A DNA stretch of 39,791 nt from Bacteroidaceae bacterium (GTDB lineage Bacteria > Bacteroidota > Bacteroidia > Bacteroidales > Bacteroidaceae): contig JAKSLO010000010.1 of the NCBI GenBank assembly GCA_024401185.1, positions 1 to 39,791 on the forward strand, in the 5' to 3' direction. How positions within the stretch are numbered: the first letter of the stretch is position 1; every line of letters starts with the position of its first letter. Positions 24,524 to 33,807 of this stretch are shown one piece after another. The position numbers were made by a program, and so were the translations under genes. The notes beneath the pieces are model-generated. The model was not told the DNA's origin and ran no database searches. It worked only from the letters and a program-made list of their open reading frames with translations.

Positions 24524-25603
24524 CTACTTCACTACGTTTTTCAAGTGGGCCTCATTGCGTAAGCGACGCATCATCTGCAAATCGTCTTTGGGGCAAATCA
24601 TCAGCACCCCACCCTCTTCGGCTATAACAAAGTTGTTAAGTCCACCCACAACAGCCACATGATCCTTGGGCAGGCGTATGATATTGCCCTCCGACTCCAA
24701 CAAGATGCTCTGCGAGTTGAGCAACAAGTTTCTGCTTGTATCGGCAGGCTTATCGATGTGCAGGGATGTCCACGAACCAATATCCGCCCACCCGTAGTGA
24801 GCCTGTTCCACATACACATTCTCATTCCCCTCCAACACACCATAATCGATGTTAAGATTGGGCAATGCAGCAAAGAACTCGGGCACCTCACGCTTTGTAG
24901 AGTTAGCCAGTTCCCTCATCATGCGAGGTAGCTCCACTTCATAGGCGGGCACTTGCTTGGTAAGCTGGCGCAGCATCACCTGCACGTTGAACATAAACAG
25001 ACCGACATTCCACAGAAACTCTCCCGACTGCATGAACATCTCGGCAAAGTCACGCTGTGGTTTCTCGGTAAACGACTTCACCTTTGAGAAGCCTGGTTTT
25101 ACCTGATCGCCCATTTGAATGTAACCATACTCCGTATCCGGACGGGTAGGACACAAGCCCATGGTCAGCAAGCCATCGGAGTGTGCCACGAAGTCAAGTC
25201 CGTTGAGCACGTCTGTCTGGAAAGCCGACTCATCGGTAATCCATTGGTCGGCAGGCGAGCATACCACGTTGGCCTGTGCATCGCGCTGTGCCGCAATGAT
25301 GAGCGAACCAACAGCCACGCTGGCCAAGGTTCCTCGGCGAAGAGGCTCTTTTATGATCTGACATTCAGGGATGTCGGGCAACTGTTGGCGCACTATGTCG
25401 AGATAGTCCTGACATGTGGACACATAAATATGATCGGGCTGTATGAAACGCAAAAACCTGTCGTAGGTTTGCTGCAACAAGGTGCGACCTGTTCCAAAAA
25501 TATCTTGAAACTGCTTGGGGCATTCCACAGTACTCATCGGCCATAAACGGCTGCCCACCCCACCTGCTAATATGAGACAATAGTTCTGATTTATTTGTGC
25601 CAT
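24524..25603 (-). CDS. manC: Mannose-1-phosphate guanylyltransferase
   Basis: This 359-residue enzyme makes GDP-mannose from GTP and mannose-1-phosphate for surface glycans. It has the nucleotidyltransferase signature GGVGSRLWPMS followed by PKQF, the FTEKP motif, and WADIGSWTSL near the C-terminus. Only the nucleotidyltransferase domain plus a short C-terminal part is present; the fused phosphomannose-isomerase domain of longer relatives is absent. It is a single gene with its own promoter. Confidence 0.93.
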   Translation of the reverse strand: MAQINQNYCLILAGGVGSRLWPMSTVECPKQFQDIFGTGRTLLQQTYDRFLRFIQPDHIYVSTCQDYLDIVRQQLPDIPECQIIKEPLRRGTLASVAVGSLIIAAQRDAQANVVCSPADQWITDESAFQTDVLNGLDFVAHSDGLLTMGLCPTRPDTEYGYIQMGDQVKPGFSKVKSFTEKPQRDFAEMFMQSGEFLWNVGLFMFNVQVMLRQLTKQVPAYEVELPRMMRELANSTKREVPEFFAALPNLNIDYGVLEGNENVYVEQAHYGWADIGSWTSLHIDKPADTSRNLLLNSQSILLESEGNIIRLPKDHVAVVGGLNNFVIAEEGGVLMICPKDDLQMMRRLRNEAHLKNVVK

Positions 25604-25642
25604 GTATATAGTGTAATCGATATTAGATTAGTATTCTAATAG

Positions 25643-25674
25643 CGAATTTACACATTTTCGGCCAAAAAAGCAAA
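25643..25674 (-). promoter_or_regulatory. Promoter of manC
   Basis: On the minus strand: TTTG (complement of 25671-25674), 20 bases, then TAAATTCG (complement of 25643-25650), one base off the TAnnTTTG consensus. Confidence 0.55.
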
Positions 25675-25817
25675 CTTTTTCCCTACATTTTGACTATTAT
25701 TTGCATTTTTGCAAAATCGAGTTACTACTCAAGGTCTACATAAAAGCAGATATAAGCAGTATCACTGCCTACAGTTCACACATAGAACACCTGCGAAATC
25801 GTGTCATCTCAGGGCAA

Positions 25818-27218
25818 TCATCTTGCCAATTCGATGCACAGCAAGTCTTGCAGATGACGACCTACTGCCGAACTGCTCACGCTGTTCACCAAAATGGAGA
25901 ATGCGAGGAAATGTCCGTTGGGAGCCGTGACATAGCCCGACAGAGTTGACACGCCATTTACCGTGCCCGTCTTCGCGCGAACATTATTATATGCAGGGGT
26001 TCCACGCATACGACTGCCTATCGTTCCGTCGATGCCTGCAATAGGAAGCGACTCGTACAAGGGTCCGAAAACATCCTTGTTATGGTACGCATAACGCAAG
26101 ATGGTGCTAACCAATGCCGGAGTGGTCTTGTTAGAATGCGACAATCCGCTACCATCAAAGATGGCATACTCTTCGTTCTTACCGCCAGCACGCTTTATCA
26201 TGTCGCGCACTTGCTGCTTGCATTGCTCGTACGACCAGGCATTCTCGTCCCGAAGGTCACACAGATTAAGAAGCATGGACTCTGCATAATAGTTGTCGCT
26301 GTTCTTCATCATGCGTTTAAGTGTTTCAACGAGCGGCGTATTGAGCGATGTCACCCACATACCATTAAGCTCTGTGGGGGTGGAGAGACTTCCGTACGCC
26401 TTGGAAGAGGAGAATGCTATGCCATTATCGACCATCGCATTATGCAGCAGGGAGGGAAACACGCGAGAGGGATGTTTCTCCCAAAACCAAGAGCCAGACA
26501 CTTGGGACTTCTGTGGTTCGTAACCATACACCATGCCATCGATGCTATCCACGTCAAGAGCCATCAGCTTACCTGCCACAAACTCTACGGCATCCTTGCC
26601 AAGCGTTGGGTCGAAACCGCCCCTTACATACACATTTCCTTTCAGGTAATGGCGGTCTACGGTATCAATGGCAATGGTATCGTATGCCGCCTCATTGCCT
26701 TGCTGAGGCTCTACGGTGTATTGCAGCACGCGGTCAATCCGTTCCTCACCATCGGTATAGATATCGGTAAAGAAATTATGGTCGGCACCAATTGTGCTCA
26801 AGGCTGCTATGGCAACAAACAGCTTCTGGTTGCTGGCAGGGATGAACATGTCATGGTCGTTGTGCGAATAGATGGTGGAGTCGGAAGTGAGGTCAAACAC
26901 ATTGATGCCAACCTTATACCCACGCTTCACCGTGGTCGTAACACGACGTGCATTCTTTCCCTTGCCTCTACGTACCGTCTTCTTGGCATACATGTCATGT
27001 CGCAGAACTGAGTCGAGACGAGCTCCAAGGTCACGTATCCAACTCTCCTCATCAGTCCAGTTGACCAGCACTTCATCCACATCAAGTTCCAAAACGTCAT
27101 CACCATCCTCCGCAGATTCAGGTATGTCAAAATCATCCTCCTGTGCTGAAACGGGAAGACTGCTTACAAAGAACAAGAAAAAGAAAAAAGATATACAATA
27201 TTTAATTTTTACAATCAT
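25818..27218 (-). CDS. dacB: D-alanyl-D-alanine carboxypeptidase/endopeptidase, PBP4 family (S13)
   Basis: This 466-residue periplasmic enzyme trims peptidoglycan side chains and cross-links. The three active-site motifs are intact: S129-N-Q-K132, S307-D-N309 and K416-T-G418. A signal peptide with a long phenylalanine run (ISFFFFLFFVSSLPVSA) precedes an unusually acidic segment (EDDFDIPESAEDGDD) and a basic loop (RRGKGKNARR). The ATG at 27218 is preferred over a TTG five codons upstream because it starts the signal peptide neatly. It diverges from yraN. Confidence 0.93.
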   Translation of the reverse strand: MIVKIKYCISFFFFLFFVSSLPVSAQEDDFDIPESAEDGDDVLELDVDEVLVNWTDEESWIRDLGARLDSVLRHDMYAKKTVRRGKGKNARRVTTTVKRGYKVGINVFDLTSDSTIYSHNDHDMFIPASNQKLFVAIAALSTIGADHNFFTDIYTDGEERIDRVLQYTVEPQQGNEAAYDTIAIDTVDRHYLKGNVYVRGGFDPTLGKDAVEFVAGKLMALDVDSIDGMVYGYEPQKSQVSGSWFWEKHPSRVFPSLLHNAMVDNGIAFSSSKAYGSLSTPTELNGMWVTSLNTPLVETLKRMMKNSDNYYAESMLLNLCDLRDENAWSYEQCKQQVRDMIKRAGGKNEEYAIFDGSGLSHSNKTTPALVSTILRYAYHNKDVFGPLYESLPIAGIDGTIGSRMRGTPAYNNVRAKTGTVNGVSTLSGYVTAPNGHFLAFSILVNSVSSSAVGRHLQDLLCIELAR

Positions 27219-27275
27219 AGTCAAAAAACTCAATCACCCCTACAATGCCTCAGCAGAATTTGCATTTGCAATGTA

Positions 27276-27283
27276 CAAAGGTA
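27276..27283 (-). promoter_or_regulatory. -7 box of dacB
   Basis: TACCTTTG on the minus strand, about 58 bases before the ATG; no good -33 element was found. Confidence 0.45.
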
Positions 27284-27386
27284 CAATATCTGATTCACAA
27301 TACCGCACAAAGTGCTGAAAAAACAAGTGCAAAGGTAACCAAAAAACACCGAACTGCAAAAGTAAGGCAAATAATTCACACCATAT

Positions 27387-27418
27387 CTTGTACGTTTCGT
27401 CACAAAATGCTAATTTTG
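27387..27418 (+). promoter_or_regulatory. Promoter of yraN-birA
   Basis: CTTG at 27387-27390, 20 bases, then TAATTTTG at 27411-27418, 34 bases before the ATG at 27453. Confidence 0.65.
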
Positions 27419-27452
27419 CAAAAAGATATTCCAAACAATTCTATCTACAGAG

Positions 27453-27815
27453 ATGGCTACCCATAACACAACAGGAAAAAACGGAGAAGACTGTGCTGCC
27501 CAATATCTCGAAGACCTGGGCTACCGCATCATAGCGCGCAACTGGCGCAATCGCGGTCGCAAAGAACTCGACATCGTGGCCATCGATGGCGACACGCTGG
27601 TATTTGTCGAAGTAAAGACTCGTACTGCCAATACCCTGACATCGCCTTTTGACGCTGTCAACGGACTAAAGATGCACCGACTCACCTTGGCAGCCGACTC
27701 ATTTATCCGTGCCCACAACATCAACATGAATGCCCGTTTTGACGTCATCGGCATTACGGGCAGTAAGATAGAGCACATAAAAAATGCCTTTATGCCTGCG
27801 GCAACATATTATTAG
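27453..27815 (+). CDS. yraN: YraN family (UPF0102) putative endonuclease
   Basis: This 120-residue protein has a PD-(D/E)xK nuclease-like fold, seen as GKNGED with E12, RKELDIVA with D40, and VFVEVKTR with E53 and K55. The molecular role of the family is not settled; DNA processing is suggested by the fold. birA starts one base after its stop, so the two are co-translated or co-transcribed. Confidence 0.92.
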   Translation: MATHNTTGKNGEDCAAQYLEDLGYRIIARNWRNRGRKELDIVAIDGDTLVFVEVKTRTANTLTSPFDAVNGLKMHRLTLAADSFIRAHNINMNARFDVIGITGSKIEHIKNAFMPAATYY

Positions 27816-27816
27816 T

Positions 27817-28590
27817 ATGCAACAGTTCACACACATACATCTTGAGACGGTTGACTCAACCAACAACTTCCTGCGCATTTACCAACCCGAAGAAGAAAGC
27901 CACATTACCCTCGTCACGGCCGATTACCAAACAGCAGGCAGAGGACAGCGTGGCAATTCATGGGAGTCGGAGGAAGGTAAGAACGTCGTCTATAGCCTGC
28001 TTATCCACCCTACCACCGTACGCCCTTCACAGATATTCTCCATATCCGAAATAGCGGCTCTCTCTGTTTGTCAAGCACTCAACGAGTTTTTACCAGAAGA
28101 CAAACTTCAAGCATCAAAGGGTGGGTTCTGCGTTAAATGGCCTAACGACATCTATTACGATGACCGAAAGATTGCGGGCATCCTGATAGAGACCGACCTG
28201 ATGGGTGGACACATTGCCAACGCCATCATCGGCATTGGCATCAACATCAACCAGCAGCAGTTCGTCAGCGATGCCCCCAACCCCGTCTCACTCTATCAGA
28301 TTCTGGGCCATGAAACCTCACGTCAGCTTGTCATGGATAGCATGATGAAACACTTCACACATCTATACTACCAACTTGAAAGCGGAGAAGTTACCTCCCT
28401 GCACACCCTTTTCATGCAGCATCTTTACCGCAGCGAGGGCTTCCACCCCTACACCGACGAGGATAGTTCTTTCATGGCACGCATCGTCGATGTGGAACTC
28501 TCTGGGCACCTCATCCTCGAAGACACCGAAAGCCTACAACGACGCTATGCCTTCAAGGAGGTAAGCTTTGTCATACCGCCTTGCAAGTAA
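27817..28590 (+). CDS. birA: Biotin--[acetyl-CoA-carboxylase] ligase, monofunctional
   Basis: This 257-residue enzyme attaches biotin to carboxylase carrier domains. The biotinyl-AMP-binding loop is GRGQRG (41-46) and KWPND (107-111) is present, followed by RKIAGILIET and IGIGININ. There is no N-terminal winged helix, so it cannot act as the biotin operon repressor of E. coli. The start MQQFTHIHLETVDSTNN is at 27817; an upstream ATG at 27784 would overlap yraN and add a non-family extension. Confidence 0.94.
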   Translation: MQQFTHIHLETVDSTNNFLRIYQPEEESHITLVTADYQTAGRGQRGNSWESEEGKNVVYSLLIHPTTVRPSQIFSISEIAALSVCQALNEFLPEDKLQASKGGFCVKWPNDIYYDDRKIAGILIETDLMGGHIANAIIGIGININQQQFVSDAPNPVSLYQILGHETSRQLVMDSMMKHFTHLYYQLESGEVTSLHTLFMQHLYRSEGFHPYTDEDSSFMARIVDVELSGHLILEDTESLQRRYAFKEVSFVIPPCK

Positions 28591-29050
28591 TGAACCCCCG
28601 CCTCCGAGAGGGATTGTCGAAGCGGGAAGACACTCACCATACCGAGAAGATTCTTTTCGCACCTTCTGACTTCCGTGTTCAAGATGGCAACGAAACAAAG
28701 GAACTTTCTTGACAGAAAAACACGTTTTTACAGTCCCTGAAAGCATTTGCTTCGGCTTATCATCCTTCGCTCTCTCTTCGCTCTCCCTTCGCGATGACTT
28801 TGGCAACCCTTCGGGGTGCCCTGGCAAAAAGAAAGATGTTGACAAATTGTTTTAGACGCAGATTAGGCGAATTACACATTTATTTTCTTGTCGAGGTATA
28901 TTAAACTGATATTAAACAAAGATTAAATGCATGATGATTTTAATGAGTGTTTAATACAAGCTTAATATACCCAAACTTCTGCCTCTGCGTCTTGGCGGTC
29001 AATAATATTGATTTGTGCCAACACGAAGGTCATTTTTTAACTTTTAACTT
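28591..29050. other. Gene-free 460 bases with short repeats and inverted repeats
   Basis: The region holds three imperfect 11-base units starting CTTCGC (28766-28798), a hairpin GGCAACCC-TTCG-GGGTGCC (28802-28820), and a 9-bp inverted repeat AGACGCAGA (28854-28862) / TCTGCGTCT (28984-28992) that encloses an AT-rich stretch. It ends in a TTTTAACTTTTAATTTTC low-complexity run. No convincing gene, promoter or T-tailed terminator was found. Confidence 0.5.
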
Positions 29051-32000
29051 TTAATTTTCAACTTTGTTGCTGTATTCTTTTCGCTTCTTTCCGAGTTTGC
29101 TGACAGCCTTTGCCACGGAGCTTACGTTGTGGGCAGGTTCGGCAGAGAGCGCAGAGTTGACAATCTGCTTTACGTCGGCACACTCTATCGTGCCGTTGCT
29201 GTCAGCATCCAACGCGCTGTTGTCTACCACATACACGGTGTTCTTGTCGCCATCCTTCGTGAGCACGGGAGCAGCATCGCTGCCCAGCTGCTGATACCAA
29301 GCCTGTGTGCCGTCGGTAGCGCCTGGGGTCCAGTTGCCCTCGTCATCCACGCTGCCGTTGAGCTGGCAGGCCATCTCGCCCGACGCGAAGCGGTCAGCGG
29401 CTACGCCGGTCTCGCAGAGATAGAAGGTGCCTTCGTTCAAGCCGATGGCTGGAAGGGATGAGGTGTTGGTGGAGTAGCAGTTCTTGATGAAACTGTCATT
29501 TGTATTGCAACCGCAGATGCTACCTACGTTCGTGGTTCCGCTTACTGTGGCGGTGGTGTAGCAGTTCTCGACATTGCATATGTTGTTATTACGAGAAATA
29601 TTGCGTCCGCAAATTCCACCAACACAAGTACCACCACTTACAGATCCCATTGAATAACAGTTCTTAGCGGTACTTCCAGTTGACGTCTGGCCTGTAATAC
29701 CACCAATATAATTACCAATTCCTGTGACACTACAATCACTCCAGCAATTATTTATTTCTGACGAGGCTGTATTTAGTCCGTTTATACCTCCCACAGCATT
29801 AACACCATTGATAAAGCCGGAGGCATAGCTGTTTAAGATTCTACCGCCGTCAATAACCCCACAAATAGCACCTACGCTGCCATACCCATTAAAATAACAA
29901 TTTATAATACTGATGTTTTCAACACAACTATGTACCCCGTAACCGATAAACCCTACACCACTTGTGTTCGGTTCATTGAAGTAGAGTCCGCTGATAGTGT
30001 GTCCCTGGCCATCGAAAACTCGATAATATTTTCTATCACTATTTCCTATTGGTGTCCAGCTGCGAGGTGTACTTGTGGTTGATGCACCTCTTGCAGTGAA
30101 GTTTCCATCGGCATCAAAGGTACCGTCATTCACCACAATATCTGCAATCAATTTGGCATTAGAATAGTTATATCCTGAATTGTATCCTTCTGCGAACCAA
30201 TACAGCTGACCAACATTACCGATTTCGAACCAACTGTCAACTAAGTCTGCGGGTTGGTAAATAGGCACGTGGCATTCATCGCAATGACCAAAACCATTCT
30301 CGTCGAATGTGTTAGATGCATGTCCCTTGGCAGAAATTTCAAAAGTATGTTTGTCTGTGCCGTGAAAAGCAGCGTCATTATCATTTTCATAAATCGCCTC
30401 TGCCTGCCACACCTCAACACCCTTCTCGGTACATGTTGGGGCAACATAGCCTTCCTCCAACTTTGTAGGGGGAAGAGTCTCCTCACGAGAAACACGTTCA
30501 TTGCAGCTATGACAAACTAATTTGTATTCGCAATAATATCCATCGTCATTATGTACCCAATAATAGCTAACCTCATAGCCATTTTCATGTCCATGACCTA
30601 TTGCCTTGTCCTTTTCCTCTGTGCTATAGTATACAAGGCCATTTTTCGCGTCACAACGACTACATTTATAATAATATTTAGCATTTCTTGTGCAAGTGGC
30701 GGGCTGTGCAAGATAATCCGCAGTAGTGGTGAAACTACTGAAATCGTGTTTGAGGGCAGGAATGACTATGTCATCTATTCTTGCCGTACATCCTTTGTGA
30801 GTACATACAGCATGCTTGATGCCTGTGGTGGTACAGGTGGCAGGAGTGTCAATAATTTCGTCGTATGTATGCGCCTCGAAGATGGCGGTATAGCCCTTAC
30901 TTGCGGTCACGGTAATCGTGCGCGAAGCATGGGTGTCGCCATCAGTCCAGCTCACGAAGTGGTAACCGGTATTGGGCGTGGCGGTGATGGTTTGCTTCGA
31001 GCCATAGTCGTATGTGCCAGCACCGCTGACCGTACCTTGGTTCTTCCAATAATCAGCAACACTTAGCGTGATGGTGCGCGGTTCGCCAGCGAAGATGGCA
31101 GTATAGGTCTTGTCCCCCATCACGTCTATGGTGCGCGTGGCATGGGTGTCGCCATCATCCCACTGCACGAACTGATAGTTTTTATTTGGCTTGGCAGTGA
31201 TGGTGGCCTTTGTGCCATAGTTGAATGTGCCACTGCCGCTGACCGTACCAGCTTCGTCGTTATTCGCCTTCACGGTGATGGTGTGCTGGTCGATGGCGAA
31301 GTAAGCATGATAGGTGGTACATTCTTCTGTCACGGTAATTGTGCGCGTAGCATGGGTGTCGCCGTCTCCCCATTTTACGAAATGGGCGTGCTCGTCGGGT
31401 ATGGCTTTGATGGTTATCTTAGAGCCATAGTCGTATGTACCTGTGCCTTGCGTCGATCCGGGGGCCCCGTATAACGAGGTGACCAAGATATGGACTCGGT
31501 CGATGGCGAAAGAGGCAGTGAGATTGACATTATCAGTCAAACCTACGTTGTGCGTCTGTGCACCATTGTCGCTCCAGCTGCCGAAGTGGTAGTGCTCAGC
31601 CGTGGTAGCCTCCACCTTGAGCTGGGTAGGCGTGGTGCTGGTGGGGTTGACGTAGCTCTGGCTCACCTTGCCGCCAGTGCCAGCATTGACGCTGACGGTA
31701 ATGGCGGTGCTGGTGGCAGAGGTCTTGCCGTTACCGAGAGCTTTAGCAGCCACACCACTGAGGTAGTTGTTATTTTCAATGCCATTGGGCACCTTGCCCT
31801 TTGGCTGACCGGCGATAGCACCCACGTATGTACCGCTGCTTGGGCTGATGGTGCCGCTGCAGAAGCAGTTGCGGATGTACTGGAAGTTCTGGGCATCGCC
31901 ATCATCGTCGGCATAGCCCAGGATACCGCCCAATGCATTAGGACTTGAGGCAGAGGTGGTGATAGAACCAGAGAACCAGCAGTACTCTATCTGCACGTTG

Positions 32001-32617
32001 GCGTTCTTCTCGGCATAGCCCAGAATTCCACCGTTGCTGTCCGAGCAGCTGCCCAGGGCCATCGTGCCGCTATAGGTACAGCCCTTTATCTGCGTGGTAT
32101 AGCCGCCCGACAACAGGAGTATCTGTCCCACCAAACCACCGACGTGGTTCTTGGCTGCCGTCATGTTGACATTGATGCCACTATATACATTATACAACTT
32201 TGTATTGCCCTTGGCAGAGCCTACCACCGAACCCGTATTGTTGTAGGCCGACGACAGCGTGCCGGCGAGGGTGACGTTCTGGATGGTGGCACCATTGGTG
32301 TAGCCGAAGAAACCGCAGTTGTCGCCTGTAGCTGTGATGCTGATGCCCGAGACCTTATATTTCTGTCCGTCGAAGGTGCCGGTATAGGGTTTGCTGCTGG
32401 TGCCTATAGGTGTCCAGCTGCCCGAGAGCGTGATGTCGGCGGTGAGTTTGCCTATGGCATCTGTCTCGCCCCCATTGACCTTGTTGGCGAATGCCTTCAA
32501 GTCGGCAGCACTGCTGATGTTGTACGTCGTAGCTGCCCATACCTCCGTGGGCACAAGCCATGCCAGCAGCATGACTATTGTCATGAGCGGGCGTAGAAGA
32601 TGTCTGGTTTTGTCCAT
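29051..32617 (-). CDS. Mosaic surface adhesin with GLUG, InlB-type repeats and a dockerin-like segment
   Basis: This 1188-residue exported protein has a signal peptide (MDKTRHLLRPLMTIVMLLAW...VWA). GLUG-type units occupy about 30-300 (GGLVGQ, GGILGYAE, GAIAGQ). Four Listeria-Bacteroides (InlB B-type) repeats occupy about 310-590, each with a variant of GTYDYGSK...GDTHATRTI. A Cys/His-rich stretch (about 595-790) carries several CxxC and CTHKGC knuckles. A second GLUG block (about 800-1060) follows, then a single EF-hand-like DADSNGTIECADVKQIVN resembling half a dockerin repeat, and a basic end (KKRKEYSNKVEN). The typical 'DLSGRK' tail is missing. Attachment or matrix function is inferred. No promoter consensus was recognised upstream. 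Confidence 0.8.
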   Translation of the reverse strand: MDKTRHLLRPLMTIVMLLAWLVPTEVWAATTYNISSAADLKAFANKVNGGETDAIGKLTADITLSGSWTPIGTSSKPYTGTFDGQKYKVSGISITATGDNCGFFGYTNGATIQNVTLAGTLSSAYNNTGSVVGSAKGNTKLYNVYSGINVNMTAAKNHVGGLVGQILLLSGGYTTQIKGCTYSGTMALGSCSDSNGGILGYAEKNANVQIEYCWFSGSITTSASSPNALGGILGYADDDGDAQNFQYIRNCFCSGTISPSSGTYVGAIAGQPKGKVPNGIENNNYLSGVAAKALGNGKTSATSTAITVSVNAGTGGKVSQSYVNPTSTTPTQLKVEATTAEHYHFGSWSDNGAQTHNVGLTDNVNLTASFAIDRVHILVTSLYGAPGSTQGTGTYDYGSKITIKAIPDEHAHFVKWGDGDTHATRTITVTEECTTYHAYFAIDQHTITVKANNDEAGTVSGSGTFNYGTKATITAKPNKNYQFVQWDDGDTHATRTIDVMGDKTYTAIFAGEPRTITLSVADYWKNQGTVSGAGTYDYGSKQTITATPNTGYHFVSWTDGDTHASRTITVTASKGYTAIFEAHTYDEIIDTPATCTTTGIKHAVCTHKGCTARIDDIVIPALKHDFSSFTTTADYLAQPATCTRNAKYYYKCSRCDAKNGLVYYSTEEKDKAIGHGHENGYEVSYYWVHNDDGYYCEYKLVCHSCNERVSREETLPPTKLEEGYVAPTCTEKGVEVWQAEAIYENDNDAAFHGTDKHTFEISAKGHASNTFDENGFGHCDECHVPIYQPADLVDSWFEIGNVGQLYWFAEGYNSGYNYSNAKLIADIVVNDGTFDADGNFTARGASTTSTPRSWTPIGNSDRKYYRVFDGQGHTISGLYFNEPNTSGVGFIGYGVHSCVENISIINCYFNGYGSVGAICGVIDGGRILNSYASGFINGVNAVGGINGLNTASSEINNCWSDCSVTGIGNYIGGITGQTSTGSTAKNCYSMGSVSGGTCVGGICGRNISRNNNICNVENCYTTATVSGTTNVGSICGCNTNDSFIKNCYSTNTSSLPAIGLNEGTFYLCETGVAADRFASGEMACQLNGSVDDEGNWTPGATDGTQAWYQQLGSDAAPVLTKDGDKNTVYVVDNSALDADSNGTIECADVKQIVNSALSAEPAHNVSSVAKAVSKLGKKRKEYSNKVEN

Positions 32618-32960
32618 TGCGATTCTTTATTTTTATGTTATAGATTTCTGTATTTCAAAAAAAACTCAGTGTGCGCCCCTCCATCGGTGAGTGTCATCGG
32701 TGCCTACTAGGTATCAGAATCTGCTCATCTAAATCGTTTTTAGGATGGATTATTGGCAGCTAACCTACATTCGGCTGCTAAGTTACAACATTTTCTTTAT
32801 ATTTCGGTCGGTTTTGCAGTATTTACGCATAACTCAACGAGATTTTGTGGTGAGATGCGGCTTAGCATCATTCATCGAAGTGAATATCGGGTGAACGCCG
32901 TGTTCCCCAAGATGGTGTGCTGTAAAAGCCGCTACACCTCTCACAAAAAGCCGCTACATC
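32618..32960. other. Gene-free region upstream of the adhesin gene
   Basis: No TAnnTTTG promoter on the minus strand and no gene was found. It holds a small hairpin GATGC-GGCTTA-GCATC and, near its end, a direct repeat AAAAGCCGCTACA (32924-32936 and 32946-32958) that runs into the hairpin at 32961-33015. Confidence 0.4.
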
Positions 32961-33015
32961 TTTTTATAAAAGTCGCACCGTCTTTTTGAAAAAGGCGGTG
33001 CGACTTTTATAAAAA
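32961..33015 (-). terminator. Long perfect hairpin, terminator of pyrH
   Basis: A 20-bp perfect stem (32961-32980 with 32996-33015) is closed by TCTTTTTGAAAAAGG, which can pair further. On the minus strand the GC-rich core CGGTGCGAC is followed by TTTTAT. It lies 37 bases beyond the pyrH stop. Confidence 0.75.
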
Positions 33016-33051
33016 CAGCTTAGCTGAAAAATAGCTATGCAGCTGAGGGCA

Positions 33052-33759
33052 TCAGTTGTGTACCAGGGTACCGATCTCCTCGCCATCCATTACGCGCTTC
33101 AAGTTGCCCAAGATGTCCATATTGAAGACGTAGATAGGCAGGTCATTCTGCATACACATAGCAGTAGCAGTAATATCCATCACCTTGAGACCCTTTGCAA
33201 TGACATCCTGATAAGTGATGTCGTGGTACTTTGTAGCAGTAGGATCCTTCTCTGGATCGGCAGTATAAACACCATCCACACGAGTACCCTTCAGCATCAC
33301 GTCAGCCTCAATCTCGATGCCACGAAGGCTACTACCCGTATCAGTAGTGAAGTAAGGACTGCCAGTACCAGCACTCATAATAACCACCTCGCCGTTCTCC
33401 ATAGCCTCGATGGCCTTCCACTTGGTGTAGAACTCACCGATGGGTTCCATACGGATGGCAGTAAGCACACGGTTCTTCTGGCCGATAGCACCCAAGGCAC
33501 TGCTCAATGCCAAAGAGTTGATAACGGTGGCACACATACCCATCTGGTCACCCTTGACACGATCAAAACCATTACCGGCACCAGTCAGGCCACGGAAGAT
33601 GTTACCACCACCAATAACGATACCTATCTGCACGCCCATCTCTGCAATCTCCTTGATCTGTGCAGCATATTGATTAAGGCGCTCTACATTGATGCCCTGC
33701 TTCTGTTCGCCGGCAAGACTCTCACCACTAAGCTTTAAAAGAATACGCTTGAATTTCAT
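33052..33759 (-). CDS. pyrH: UMP kinase
   Basis: This 235-residue cytoplasmic amino-acid-kinase-fold enzyme phosphorylates UMP to UDP. It has LLKLSGESLAG at the N-terminus, GGGNIFRG, the DTGSSLRGIEIEADVMLKGT region, and VDGVYTADPEKDP. The length is usual. It lies 48 bases behind the Cthe_2159-type gene with no recognisable promoter in the gap, so it may be read from the surface cluster. A strong hairpin ends it. It is split from frr, its common neighbour in many genomes, by the 33808-37971 cluster. Confidence 0.96.
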   Translation of the reverse strand: MKFKRILLKLSGESLAGEQKQGINVERLNQYAAQIKEIAEMGVQIGIVIGGGNIFRGLTGAGNGFDRVKGDQMGMCATVINSLALSSALGAIGQKNRVLTAIRMEPIGEFYTKWKAIEAMENGEVVIMSAGTGSPYFTTDTGSSLRGIEIEADVMLKGTRVDGVYTADPEKDPTATKYHDITYQDVIAKGLKVMDITATAMCMQNDLPIYVFNMDILGNLKRVMDGEEIGTLVHN

Positions 33760-33807
33760 ATTGTATAGTTTGTTATAGGACTTCTAAATAACCCATGAGG
33801 CGTGCTC

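Noticed and set aside
27784-27816. Upstream ATG for birA
   Set aside because: It would overlap yraN by 32 bases and add a non-family extension; the ATG at 27817 starts the conserved domain.
28534-28845. 103-codon minus-strand frame after birA
   Set aside because: It overlaps the birA 3' end and consists of repeat-derived sequence. No promoter or family motif is seen.
30551-32596. Series of plus-strand frames of 110-171 codons opposite the adhesin gene
   Set aside because: They are antisense shadows of repeated GLUG and InlB-type units; similar peptides recur because the real gene is repetitive.
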